From NCBI RefSeq assembly GCF_030540825.1, contig NZ_JAUOEO010000002.1, positions 765,566 to 829,565 on the forward strand: a stretch of DNA of 64,000 nucleotides. The letters run 5' to 3'. This stretch comes from Flavivirga spongiicola. GTDB lineage: Bacteria > Bacteroidota > Bacteroidia > Flavobacteriales > Flavobacteriaceae. The position numbers were made by a program, and so were the translations under genes. This document shows, in pieces, positions 10,573 to 21,000 of this stretch. The stretch's first letter is position 1. Each line of letters starts with the position of its first letter. The notes under the pieces were generated by a model that saw only the letters and a list, made by a program, of their open reading frames with translations, had not been told where the DNA came from and did not search any database.

Positions 10573-10607
10573 CGATAAAATGATGTTTTTATTCGATAAA
10601 ATACATT
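10573..10607 (+). repeat. Paired CGATAAAAT motif, 21-bp spacing, upstream of sulfatase 2
   Basis: CGATAAAAT begins at 10573 and 10594. The second copy reads CGATAAAATACATT and runs straight into the putative -7 box. It resembles the pairs at 700-733 and 6104-6136 in motif and spacing. Confidence 0.45.
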
Positions 10608-10614
10608 ATTTTTG
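10607..10614 (+). promoter_or_regulatory. Putative -7 element of sulfatase 2
   Basis: TATTTTTG matches TAnnTTTG. No TTTG lies at the expected -33 distance; the CGATAAAAT pair occupies that place instead, which would fit an activator-dependent promoter. The start codon is 31 nt downstream. Confidence 0.45.
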
Positions 10615-10645
10615 TTAAGACTATAAATTATTAACTCCCAAATTT

Positions 10646-13600
10646 ATGAAAACAATAACTACTTATTTATTGCTGTTATTTTCTATTGTAGTTAATAAAG
10701 TTTACTCTCAATCCCCAAACGTCATTGTTATTATAGCAGACGATATGGGGTGGTCTCAAGTTAGTACAGGATTAACTAATTTAAATAACCCAAGTGATTT
10801 TTTTGAAACACCTAGACTGGAAACATTAGCTAGTGAAGGTATAGCTTTTCCTTATGGTTATGTTAATGGCTCAAACTGTGCGCCAACAAGAGCGGCACTT
10901 TTAAGTGGGCAATATGCTTCACGGCCAACAAATAACATATTTGCTGTTGATAATTTAAATAGAGGGGGGAATTCTACCTTACTTGTTGGTCCAGATAATG
11001 GGTTGCCGAGCGGAATAGATGAACTTCCTGTTACAGCTATAACCTTAGCAGAAACCATGAAGGTAGCCGGTTATAGAACAGTACATTTAGGAAAATACCA
11101 TGTTGGAGAAAATGAAGCAACTAATGTTACTGATAATGCAGCAACTGATCAGGGGTTTGATGTTAATTATGGAGGCGGAACCAAAGGGAACCCAGGTAAT
11201 TATTTTGCATCCAACAGTGGAGCTCCATATACTTTTGGCAGCAGTATTGGACCTGAATTAGATCCGTATGCAGATCCTTATACCGCAGCAGAATCTTTAA
11301 TGTTGGCTGGAGATAATTCTTTAGAGGGCACAGCAAAACATGTTACCGATGCGATGGCAGATGCAGCTATGGATTTTATCGATGCAAATATTAACAGTCC
11401 TTTTTTCATGCATTTTAGCAATTTTGCTATACATGGTCCATTTAACCCAAGTGATGCACGACCAGATTTAAGGGCGAAATATAATGCAAAAGCTATTAGT
11501 GATCCAAGCTCCATGGGGCATGATAGAAAACCTGGACAAGCAGCTTTAGCTGAAGGTATGGATCAGACCATAGGTAGATTAATAGATTATTTAAAAACGA
11601 CAGCAGACCCTAGAAACCCAGGGCAAATGTTATCGGCAAATACCTTAGTTTATTTTATTTCAGATAATGGAGGGGCAGTTCATAGTGATGATGCTGGTCC
11701 TTTAAGGGGCATGAAAGGAGAATGGTACGAAGGCGGGATCAGATCCGTTAGTATTGTATGGTCTGAAGCACCATGGTTAGCAAATAAAGGAACCATTAAT
11801 ACAACGCCTATTATTGGGTTTGATATATATCCAACATTTGTAGAAGTTGCCGGTGGTACTTTACCAGCTAGTTATGATATTGATGGCGTAAGTCATTGGC
11901 AAATGCTAACTAACGGGACTGCTTTAGGTAGAGATGCCTTATACTGGCATTATCCAGGGTATCTTATAGATTCAAATCGTGATGCCAGACCCGTTTCTAT
12001 TATTAGAAAAGGAGATTATAAATTAATTTATAATTATGAAACAGAATCTTATGAATTGTATCACTTAATAAATGATATAAGTGAAACTACTAATTTATTA
12101 GCAGGTAGCCCAGATTCAGCTACATTAATTATTGGTAATGATATGAGTACTGATTTACGAAATCATTTAATAAATATATCTGCTCCTTTACCAACTTACA
12201 GAAGTAATGGACTAACAGTTCCTTTACCTTATATAATTAGTACTTCTGGAAGTGGTTCAAATTCAACAGATGGTTGTCAGGCAGTAGCAGGATATGAAGC
12301 TTATTGGGATTTCGATTCCGTTAGTGATGCTAATGACGCTTCTGGAAATGGACATGATCCAAACCCCGTTAATGGTACATTAACCTATGATACTATAGAT
12401 TTTAAAGAAGGAGATCAATCAGTCATATTTGATGGAACGGTTGATATAAACTATAGTAGTGCTACATTTTTATCTGAAATAACAACTGCTCGAACAGTTT
12501 CAGTATGGATAAAACCTACTAACTTGTCAGGAATTCAAGAAATATTTGATGAAGGAGGTAATACGGTAGGGATAGCAATGCGCCTTAATGGTTCAGATTT
12601 AGAGTCCATAGTAAGAGAGTCTTCAATAATTTCAAATAGTTTGAGTGCCGCTTTTCCGTCTGATGGCGATTGGCATCATGTCGCTTTAGTATATGATGGA
12701 TCGATTACGAGCCACAAACTATATATTGACGGTGTTGAAGTAGCTACAAATAGTTCAGCACCAAGCTCTATTGGTTCTCATAATACTACGGGAGGTGGTA
12801 TTGGAGGAGTGATTGGTAGTTGGGATAGTTTTAGTGTTTCAGCAGATAGCTATTTTTCAGGTAAAATGGATGCATTTTCTGTTTATAATACAGCGTTATC
12901 TACTTCACTAATTCAAAATGCCTCGTGTTTAGTTGTTGCCAATTCAACTGCTGGTTGTCAACCAACAAGCGGATATGAAGCCTATTGGGATTTTGATCTA
13001 GCAAGTAATGCGGATGATGCTTCTGGAAATGCACATAACCCAACGGCTTTAACATCTACTGGAATTACATATGATATTTCAGATTTTAAAGAAGGAGACC
13101 GGTCTGTAGTGTTTAATGGAACGGAAGCTATTCAATATGCAACTAATTCTAGCTCTCCTGATAGTTTTTTAAATGCATCGACAAGTTCAAGAAGTATTGC
13201 AGCCTGGATGAAGCCAACTCATTTAATAGGAATTCAAGATATATTTGATGAAGGTGGCCAAAATATTGGTATAGCCATAAGATTAAATGGAAGTGATTTA
13301 GAATCTATTGTTAGAGAATCTTCTTCAGTTTCTACTAGCTTAAGTGCGGCATTTCCATCAGATGGTGATTGGCACCACATAGCATTAGTATATGATGGCA
13401 CCAATACAAAACATACTTTATATATAGATGGTAGTGAGGTAGCAAATAGTAATAGTGCACCTTCTTCAATAACTAGTCATTTTAGTTATGGTGGTATTGG
13501 AGGGAAATTAAGTGGAAATGATAGTTTTCAAAATTCTTCAGATGCTTATTTTACTGGTAAAATGGATGCATTTGCAGTTTATGATATTGTTTTGACACCT

Positions 13601-14104
13601 GTACAAATTCAAGATCTTAGTACAACTTGGTATTTAGACTCAGATGGTGATAATTATGCAATATCTACCACTCAAAGCTGTACCAGCCCAGGAGTAGGTT
13701 ATACCGCAACCGTATTACCAGTAACCGATTGTGATGATTCTGATATTGGGATTAATCCAGACGCCACCGAAATTCCTGATAATGCTATTGATGAAGATTG
13801 TGATGGAACGGCTCAAACAACTTTAAGTGCTAATAGCTTCAACCTTGAAAATGTATCTATAACACCCAATCCATTTAATGAAACTATTAACGTAAAAGTG
13901 CCATTAAATTACAATAATGACACGTTAGATATTGTACTATTCGATTTAAACGGAAGAATTATTTACAATAAAAATGTAGTAAGTAAAAATGATAAAGTTG
14001 AAATACCGATAGGTTTAAACCAATTAAGTAAAGGCGCTTACTTTATTAAAATTACTAGTAAAAACTTTGGAACTACTATTACAAAAAAGTTAATTAAATA
14101 TTGA
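10646..14104 (+). CDS. T9SS-secreted sulfatase with two LamG modules (sulfatase 2)
   Basis: Sulfate ester hydrolase, tandem paralogue of the gene at 6965. 1152 residues: signal peptide (1-22, ending VYSQ), sulfatase domain to about 530 with ADD (31-33), CAPTR (Cys78 is the formylglycine precursor) and SDNGGA. The accessory part differs from sulfatase 1: two LamG domains in tandem (about 545-760 and 768-990, both starting with a GYEAYWDFD phrase and sharing AAFPSDGDWHH), then a MopE-like acidic motif (about 991-1053, YLDSDGD, DCDDSD, DEDCDG) that may bind metal, and a T9SS sorting domain (about 1070-1152). Same strand as sulfatase 1 but separated by a terminator, so probably separately transcribed. 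The start ATG follows AACTCCCAAATTT, with no strong ribosome site, as is usual here. Confidence 0.93.
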   Translation: MKTITTYLLLLFSIVVNKVYSQSPNVIVIIADDMGWSQVSTGLTNLNNPSDFFETPRLETLASEGIAFPYGYVNGSNCAPTRAALLSGQYASRPTNNIFAVDNLNRGGNSTLLVGPDNGLPSGIDELPVTAITLAETMKVAGYRTVHLGKYHVGENEATNVTDNAATDQGFDVNYGGGTKGNPGNYFASNSGAPYTFGSSIGPELDPYADPYTAAESLMLAGDNSLEGTAKHVTDAMADAAMDFIDANINSPFFMHFSNFAIHGPFNPSDARPDLRAKYNAKAISDPSSMGHDRKPGQAALAEGMDQTIGRLIDYLKTTADPRNPGQMLSANTLVYFISDNGGAVHSDDAGPLRGMKGEWYEGGIRSVSIVWSEAPWLANKGTINTTPIIGFDIYPTFVEVAGGTLPASYDIDGVSHWQMLTNGTALGRDALYWHYPGYLIDSNRDARPVSIIRKGDYKLIYNYETESYELYHLINDISETTNLLAGSPDSATLIIGNDMSTDLRNHLINISAPLPTYRSNGLTVPLPYIISTSGSGSNSTDGCQAVAGYEAYWDFDSVSDANDASGNGHDPNPVNGTLTYDTIDFKEGDQSVIFDGTVDINYSSATFLSEITTARTVSVWIKPTNLSGIQEIFDEGGNTVGIAMRLNGSDLESIVRESSIISNSLSAAFPSDGDWHHVALVYDGSITSHKLYIDGVEVATNSSAPSSIGSHNTTGGGIGGVIGSWDSFSVSADSYFSGKMDAFSVYNTALSTSLIQNASCLVVANSTAGCQPTSGYEAYWDFDLASNADDASGNAHNPTALTSTGITYDISDFKEGDRSVVFNGTEAIQYATNSSSPDSFLNASTSSRSIAAWMKPTHLIGIQDIFDEGGQNIGIAIRLNGSDLESIVRESSSVSTSLSAAFPSDGDWHHIALVYDGTNTKHTLYIDGSEVANSNSAPSSITSHFSYGGIGGKLSGNDSFQNSSDAYFTGKMDAFAVYDIVLTPVQIQDLSTTWYLDSDGDNYAISTTQSCTSPGVGYTATVLPVTDCDDSDIGINPDATEIPDNAIDEDCDGTAQTTLSANSFNLENVSITPNPFNETINVKVPLNYNNDTLDIVLFDLNGRIIYNKNVVSKNDKVEIPIGLNQLSKGAYFIKITSKNFGTTITKKLIKY

Positions 14105-14201
14105 AAAAGTTTAAACCGCTTCATTGATCTATAAAATAGAAAACCTTAGTTTTATTAGAATAAAAATGAGGAGGTCTAGAAAGCCTATGTAATTTGTTTT
14201 T

Positions 14202-14789
14202 TTATAAAGTATTACAAGGTTGATAAGAGAAAGAAGGCGCGTTAAAAATTTTAGGTTCAATTTCTTTTGAGGTATAATAGGCTAAGAGGGTGAATTTTCT
14301 GATTGCTATTAAAAAATGATATATGAGATATTGATTATTATCATCAATTTTATCTTCTTTTTTTTCTATAAATTCTAGTATTTCTTTTTGTTCTGAAATG
14401 TTTTTTTTGAAATAATGACTTAACATGTCCTCAAAATTTTTTCTTGTTCCTTTTTCAACGCTTTTATCAAACCGTTCTTGAAATTTATTTTGAAAAATGC
14501 GACCACCTCTTAAAAAAAGGTTTTGCTCTTTTTTTGAAACGACATTCTTTAAAAGAAGATCTATAAATTGTGGTGTATTCACTTCTAATGCCCCTATATT
14601 TTCCCCTTTAGGTAAAATAATATCAGACAATTGCTCCACAACAAAGGCTTGTGTTGTATTTAAAAATATAGGTTTCCAACCTGTTCCGGTTTTAGATTCA
14701 CAGGAACTTAGCAGATGGAGTAGTGCGGGTGTAGCCATTGTATACCCAACTGATGCTCCCATTATTTTTAATAAACGTCTTCTATCCAT
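14202..14789 (-). CDS. Gluconate 2-dehydrogenase subunit 3 family protein, Tat lipoprotein
   Basis: Likely small partner of the GMC oxidoreductase encoded two genes upstream. 195 residues. The N-terminus has a twin-arginine motif (RRRLLKIMG) and a hydrophobic stretch ending LLSSC, so it looks Tat-exported and lipidated at that Cys. The rest matches the pattern of the subunit 3 family (QAFVVEQLSDIILPKGE, then TPQFIDLLLKN, helical). In related enzymes subunit 3 carries the Tat signal and the FAD subunit is exported with it; that applies here by inference. It is the last gene of the operon, 21 bp after the sulfatase gene, and converges on sulfatase 2. Confidence 0.8.
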   Translation of the reverse strand: MDRRRLLKIMGASVGYTMATPALLHLLSSCESKTGTGWKPIFLNTTQAFVVEQLSDIILPKGENIGALEVNTPQFIDLLLKNVVSKKEQNLFLRGGRIFQNKFQERFDKSVEKGTRKNFEDMLSHYFKKNISEQKEILEFIEKKEDKIDDNNQYLIYHFLIAIRKFTLLAYYTSKEIEPKIFNAPSFSYQPCNTL

Positions 14790-14810
14790 TTTTACTGTTT
14801 ATTCAAGTGA

Positions 14811-16265
14811 TTAAAGCTTTTTGATTTTATAGTTGATTCCTAAATCATTATTTCTAACATCTTTTAATTTTTGCTTTAATTTTTGTTTAAAATATGCTAC
14901 CTCTTTTTCGTATTGAGGAAGTTTAGCCAAATTATGATATTGCTTCGGGTCGGTTTCCATATCAAATAGTTCAATACCTTCTGATGCATCTTCATTATAC
15001 TGAATATATGCCCATTTTTTTGTTCTTAATAAAAACGTTTTACCTCCTTGAGTCACAGAAAAAGCCATATCGCGTACTTTATGTTTAGGATTGTTTATTG
15101 TTTTGACTAAACTTTTTCCTTGTACATGCTTTGAGTAGGGTAATTTTGCTAATTCTGAAAGCGTAGGATATAAATCGATTAGCTCAACAAAAGAATGACA
15201 AACTTGAGGAGATTTACCAGGGACTTTTATAATTAAAGGGACTCGTGCAGATTCTTCTTTTAAGCTAACTTTCATCCAAAATTCATGTTCTCCCAAATGA
15301 AAACCATGGTCCGAAGTAAAAATAACAATCGTGTTATCTTCTAAACCTTCCTCTTTTAAGGTTTTCATTATTTTACCTACTTGTTTATCCATATAAGCAA
15401 CTGATGCATAGTATGCGGCAATGGCCTTTTTTTTCTGGGGGTTTGTTATTTGATCTTTTACACTATTTACATAATTGATTCCTTTTTTTGGAATATCGTT
15501 CCAGTCTCCATCAAAATTATAAGGTAATTTTATTTCTTGAGAAGGATATGGTTCGAAATAGCTTTTTGGGGCTACAAAAGGAACATGAGGGCGCACAAAA
15601 CCTACAGCTAGAAAAAATGGAGTGTTTTTATGTTTGCGTATCAATTCTGAGGCTTTGGCTGCTGTTTTTCCATCAGAATGTAACATATCATCACCATCGG
15701 CTTTAACAATGGTCATGACATTTCCCCCTCTAATAGGTTTGGTGCCATCAGGATTTCCCTGTACCAGTTCACCTTCACCTTTAGCTTTCCATTCGGGACC
15801 TTGACTATTATATCTTTCATTCCATGAGGCGATATCATCGGTTCCGTCTGTTCCCATTTCAATATCTATAGGAACTCCCATATGATAAATCTTGCTAACT
15901 CTTGCTGTGAAATAATCATTTTTCTTGAATATTTGAGGTAGTGTATGACGTTTATCACCTATATTTTCTCTTCCGCTAACATACCCATAAGTTTGAGTAG
16001 CACTTGGGTAATAACCGGACATTAGGGAGGCTCTGGAAGGACCACATACGGGATATTGGCAATAGGCTTTGGTATATTGAATGCCTTCTTTTGCAATTTT
16101 ATCTATATGAGGCGTTCTGGAAACACCATTTTCATAACAGGAAACAGCCGTAGTTGTTAAATCATCTGCTATTATAAATAAAACATTCATTTTTTCTTGT
16201 ACTTGAGCATTTAATAAGCATGTACTTGCCAAAAAGGAAATTAGGAAGGCTAATCTGTTTTTCAT
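14811..16265 (-). CDS. Iduronate-2-sulfatase-like sulfatase
   Basis: Periplasmic sulfatase of 484 residues. Signal peptide 1-20 (ending CLLNAQ), metal motif IADDLTT, maturation motif CGPSRASLMSG with Cys as formylglycine precursor, TSDHGFHLGEHEFW near 330, and LIDLYPTLSELA. The order and the phrases KSYFEPYP and HVPFVAPKSY are typical of the iduronate-2-sulfatase group, which act on 2-O-sulfated uronic acids or other glycans. It has no T9SS tail, unlike the two large sulfatases, so it probably works in the periplasm on smaller fragments. Fifth gene of the operon, 20 bp after the GMC gene. Substrate specificity is not decided by sequence. Confidence 0.92.
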   Translation of the reverse strand: MKNRLAFLISFLASTCLLNAQVQEKMNVLFIIADDLTTTAVSCYENGVSRTPHIDKIAKEGIQYTKAYCQYPVCGPSRASLMSGYYPSATQTYGYVSGRENIGDKRHTLPQIFKKNDYFTARVSKIYHMGVPIDIEMGTDGTDDIASWNERYNSQGPEWKAKGEGELVQGNPDGTKPIRGGNVMTIVKADGDDMLHSDGKTAAKASELIRKHKNTPFFLAVGFVRPHVPFVAPKSYFEPYPSQEIKLPYNFDGDWNDIPKKGINYVNSVKDQITNPQKKKAIAAYYASVAYMDKQVGKIMKTLKEEGLEDNTIVIFTSDHGFHLGEHEFWMKVSLKEESARVPLIIKVPGKSPQVCHSFVELIDLYPTLSELAKLPYSKHVQGKSLVKTINNPKHKVRDMAFSVTQGGKTFLLRTKKWAYIQYNEDASEGIELFDMETDPKQYHNLAKLPQYEKEVAYFKQKLKQKLKDVRNNDLGINYKIKKL

Positions 16266-16285
16266 TTTACTATTATAGTTTTAGT

Positions 16286-17995
16286 CTAATCAAATGTTCT
16301 GCTTTTTAATTGCAGTACGGCATGTTTTACTGCACGCGCTGTTAGTGCCATATAAGTTAGAGAAGGGTTCTGATAGGCAGATGAGGTCATACAGGCTCCA
16401 TCGGTAACATATACATTGGGTACTGTGTGTATTTGATTGTTTTTATTTAAAACAGAAGTTTTAGGATTATGACCCATTCTGGCAGTGCCCATTTCATGGA
16501 TTCCATGACCAGGAAAACAAGGATTATCATATCCTTTTACATTTTTAAATCCTGCTTCTTTAAGCATTTTTACAGCTTCTTTTTGTATATCTTCCCGCAT
16601 GAGCTTTTCATTTTCTTTAAACTCACAATCAAACGTAACCGTAGGAATGCCCCATTCGTCTTTTTTTTCCGTATCTAAATACATCTTATTTTCATGATAT
16701 GGTAAGCACTCCCCAAAACCTGTCATTCCTATTTTCCATGGACCCGGTTTAAATAGTTCTTCTTTTAATTCTTCTCCAAAAGATAGTTCTTTTATGGCTC
16801 TTTGCCAATTGCTTCTGCTAGCACTTCCTTGAAAACCAAAACCTCTTAAATAGCGTTGTTGCGTGTTTTTATCTCCAAGATTTCTAAATCGAGGGATATG
16901 AAAACTTGTGGGTCTTTGTCCTTCATAAAATTTATTATCAAAACCTTCAACAGTTGCTGTGGCACCTACCTTAAAATGATGATCCATTAAATTGTGTCCC
17001 AGCTCTCCACTATCATTACCCAAACCATTAGGAAATCGCTTCGATGTAGAATTCAATAATATGGCTGTACTGGCAACAGTAGAAGCACAACAAAAAATAA
17101 CTTTTGCCGAGAACGTCATTTTTTTATGGGTTATGGCATCAATAACTTCTATACCTGTTGCTATTTTTTTAGTATCATCGTATAGGATTTTGTGGACGAT
17201 CGAGTGTGGTCTCAAAGTCATGTTACCCGTTTTTGAAGCTGCTGGTAGTGTAGAGGAATTACTACTGAAATAGCCACCATATGCACAGCCTCTAATACAT
17301 TGATTTCTGTATTGACAATTGCTCCTCCCTTCATGTTCTGTATTTCCAGTTAAGTGAGCAAACCTACCCATAATTAAGTGTCTATTGGTGTAATTTTGTT
17401 CGATCTGATTTCTGAATTCTTGCTCCACACAATTTAATTCCATGGGAGGTGAAAAAATACCATCTGGCAAATGTGGCAAACCTAATTTTTCACCACAAAC
17501 ACCAATAAACTTTTCTACTTTATCATACCAAGGAGCCAAGTCTTTATAACGAATAGGCCAATCGACAGCAATGTCTTCTTTTTTATTGGCTTCAAAATCC
17601 AAATCACTTAACCGTAAGGTTTGTCTTCCCCAAGTAATGGAACGTCCTCCTACATGATAGCCTCGTATCCAATCAAATCTTTTTTCTTCATTGTAAGGAT
17701 GTTGTAAATCATTTACAAACCAATGCTTACTTTCGGCTCTTATAGTATAACCTGTTCTGTTTTGTTTTTCTTGTTGTTTTAAATCTTTATGATTTACCAA
17801 TCCGCGATATTTATAGTCCCAAGAATTCTTATTTAAGGTTGGATAATCCTGGATATGTTTAACCATCCTACCACGCTCTAAAACGAGCGTTTTTAATCCT
17901 TGTTCGCACAATTCTTTGGCAGCCCAACCTCCAGAAACTCCAGTACCTATAACGATGGCATCATAAGTTTCTGCATACTCCTTTACTTCATTCAT
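16286..17995 (-). CDS. GMC oxidoreductase (FAD subunit) with C-x5-C-x3-C motif
   Basis: Flavin-dependent sugar or alcohol dehydrogenase, 569 residues. The FAD-binding IGTGVSGG is at 16-23, and the C-terminal active-site motif HEMGTARMGH is near 495. Cys227, Cys233 and Cys237 form C-x5-C-x3-C (NCQYRNQCIRGC), the arrangement that holds a 3Fe-4S cluster in FAD glucose and fructose dehydrogenases. There is no signal peptide of its own, so export with the Tat-targeted subunit at 14202 is likely. Within this operon it may oxidise a sugar ring hydroxyl to a keto group, preparing the glycoside for the DUF1080 protein; that role is inference. It ends 20 bp before the sulfatase gene. No cytochrome subunit is nearby, so the electron acceptor is unclear. 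Confidence 0.9.
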   Translation of the reverse strand: MNEVKEYAETYDAIVIGTGVSGGWAAKELCEQGLKTLVLERGRMVKHIQDYPTLNKNSWDYKYRGLVNHKDLKQQEKQNRTGYTIRAESKHWFVNDLQHPYNEEKRFDWIRGYHVGGRSITWGRQTLRLSDLDFEANKKEDIAVDWPIRYKDLAPWYDKVEKFIGVCGEKLGLPHLPDGIFSPPMELNCVEQEFRNQIEQNYTNRHLIMGRFAHLTGNTEHEGRSNCQYRNQCIRGCAYGGYFSSNSSTLPAASKTGNMTLRPHSIVHKILYDDTKKIATGIEVIDAITHKKMTFSAKVIFCCASTVASTAILLNSTSKRFPNGLGNDSGELGHNLMDHHFKVGATATVEGFDNKFYEGQRPTSFHIPRFRNLGDKNTQQRYLRGFGFQGSASRSNWQRAIKELSFGEELKEELFKPGPWKIGMTGFGECLPYHENKMYLDTEKKDEWGIPTVTFDCEFKENEKLMREDIQKEAVKMLKEAGFKNVKGYDNPCFPGHGIHEMGTARMGHNPKTSVLNKNNQIHTVPNVYVTDGACMTSSAYQNPSLTYMALTARAVKHAVLQLKSRTFD

Positions 17996-18005
17996 TCACC
18001 AAAAA

Positions 18006-21000
18006 TTATTTACCTAAATCTTTAATTCTTATTTTTCTAAACTGTAATTCAGAACCATGACCCAAAAAGGCGATATGCCCTTTATTTCTTTTTAAACCTG
18101 GATGATCTTGGTGGTCTGCAGTTCCATTCTTAGCAGCCTCTTTTATATTTCCATCTACAATAATAGTGCCATTTAATGTGATTTTTATATTATCACCTTT
18201 AACTATTACTTCCTGAGAATTCCATTGACCGATAGGCTTTAAAGCACCTCTTTTTGCTGCTATAATACCATATACAGAACCATGATACTGGTAAGGTTTT
18301 AGGTTTTTGTAAATAGGAGCGGTGTTGTCTAAAATTTGCAGTTCTTTTCCAACATAAGCAACATCACCTTTTAATGGCGCATGAATACCTAAACCGTTGT
18401 TTGCTCCAGGAGTTAATTGAAATTCGAAGCGGAATATAAAATCACTGTATTCTTTTGCTGTATACAAATTTCCATGTCCTCCATTTTTTGGGCGTACTGC
18501 CAACACACCATCTTCAATTAGATAATCTGTTTTATTTCCAATCCAGTAGTCCAAATTCTCACCATTTAGTAGAGAAGTAAAACCATCTTTTTTTTCTTCT
18601 TCTGTTAATCCAGAATCACCAGAATGTATTTCGCGTACATAAACATTTCTAAACCCTAAATCTTCACCGTGTGCTTGCAATTCAATGGCTTCTTTTGTGA
18701 AAATGGGTAGCTTTCTATCCCAATAATTTTCTAATACCACATTATCGGTAACTAATATGCCATTTAAATGTACGGTAACACGATCTCCAACCATTTTAAT
18801 ACGGAATGTATTCCATTCACCAATAGGATTGTCAGCCACTGTTAATGGTGTTTTTTCATTTTTTTGATTGTTGTATAAGCCACCGCTACCTACTTGTGCT
18901 CCTACATTGGTTCTAGCTATATCCCATATTTGTACTTGCGGCGTTCCTCTTAAGTAAATGCCACTATCGCCTCCATTGGTAATTTTCCAGTCTACCAACA
19001 TTTCAAAATCACCATAATCTTTAATCGTACAAATATTGTTATAACCTTCACCTTTAAACCCTATAATACCATCCTTAACAAACCAATCTCTAAGCATTTG
19101 CGCATTTGCTGTTTTTTGAGCTTTAGCTAACGCATGTTTACTCATTTTTGCTCTTGCTATCGGATTTTTAACTAAGCCTTCCCATCCAGAAAGATCTTTT
19201 CCATTAAAAAGAGAAACATAGCCTTCATCATTAGGCATCTTGCTTAAAAATTCCTTTAAATCAATTTTGATATACTGACTATCATTTCCTTTTAAACCTT
19301 TAATTATTTTTTCAACGACTCCTCTAACAAAATCTCCTGAAAATTTATTTTTCTCTCCCGGTTTAGGTAATAATATTGAAATGGCCGATTGCATGGCTGT
19401 TTGAGAAAAGACTTCCTTATCGATATAGTTAGATACAAATACCAATGACAGGAACGTTTTTACTTTACCAGCTGTTTGAATAAGCTGACTTGTTTGGTTA
19501 TTCGTTTTTGCATAAGAAGTCAATTTTCGAATCCATAATAATTTTTGGTCTTCTGGTGCAGTTGAGCCATTTATTTTTGAAAGATATGCGGTAAATACTT
19601 TTTCTATATTTCCATTTCCTTCACGGATAAAATCGTATAAATATGGTAATACATCGTCACTTTTCCATAGCAATAGTGCGTTAGTTGCCGCTTTTTTAGT
19701 TGCTATATCAGAACTTTTCAATGCGTCCTTAATAAGTTTTAATCCTTCTTTAGAATTAAGTACAGGAAAAATGGGTAACAACTTTTCTTTGGAAATTCCA
19801 GATTTGAAGGCCGCTATGAGTTGATCACTTCCCTTATTATTGTTTTTAGAAATAACAAAAGACAAGGCGGTTTGAAGCTTCTCAATATATGCTTTCTTAT
19901 CAGTAACTTCAAGCATGGCAATTAATTGTTGTACGTCTTTAGCCGTTGAAATACTAGGAATTGTACGGTATGCTACTTCTTGTAATTCGTTATTTGATTG
20001 GGCTGCTAGTTTTGATACAAAATCGAAATGTTGTGTAGCTCTTTTATCTCTCAACAATTCCAATACTACCTTTTTTGAGGCTTTTGGAAAAGTACTAAAA
20101 TTAGCTACTAGTACATCTGTGTCTTTTGCATTAATTGTTCTCTGCAAAGCATGATATAGAGCTTGAAGTTCTTCTTTAGAATGCTCATTTTTTAATAGCC
20201 TTTCTAATACAGGTACCGCTTTTTCGTTTTGATTTATAGCTAAAACTTTTATGGCTTCTATTCTTAAAGCTTCATTTTTACTTTCTAATGCAGGAAGGAT
20301 TCCTTTTGTTAAAACATCTTCTTCTTTTCTGTGAGCCAATGAGTTTAGTAATTGTGCTTTTCCTTCATTTGTTAGCTTTTTCAAAACTTTTAACCAAGGT
20401 TTTATTTCCTTTGAAGTCATCCCTTTATTGGCTTCATTAAAAATAGCTTTGCGGTATTTTTTGTTTGTTGTGTTTGTAGCTTCTTTTAATAAGGCTTTCG
20501 TAATTTCATTTCCAAAATGGTCTCGAAGAATACTATAGGCAGCTGAACGAACATGCCATTGATTTTCTGAAGTTGTATTTTCTATAATGTCATAACACAC
20601 TTCTTTACATAAACCTTTATTTCCATTGATCCCTAAATTTCTAGCGTATTCAATATAAGCTATAGTAGCATCATCATTTGATATTGCAAAATGTGCTTTT
20701 TCAGCTGCCTCAAAAAGGATGCTTTTTGATTGCGGAGCTCCTATTTTACTTAGAGTATATAAGGCTTCTTTTTGAATTTCTTTATCAGTAGAAGCCGCTA
20801 ATTTTGTTAGTTCAGCCAAGGCCCCACGATACTTTAAAACCCCAAGTGCTTTGATGATTTCTTTTTGTGCATTTTTATGATGAATAGCTTTTAATAAAAC
20901 ACTTCCTGCTTTTTCTGAATCAATGCTTGTTAAAACACCGATTACTGGAGCATATAGTTTGTCATTAGACAAAAGACTACTCATTAACACTGTACTTACA

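Noticed and set aside
12290..13620. A repeat array or CRISPR-like structure in sulfatase 2
   Set aside because: The repeated DNA codes for two LamG domains in frame; there are no short regular repeats with unique spacers. No CRISPR array was seen anywhere.
13620..13830. A true EF-hand or dockerin module in sulfatase 2
   Set aside because: The acidic DSDGD and DCDDSD motifs fit the MopE-type metal-binding motif; spacing does not fit a dockerin pair.
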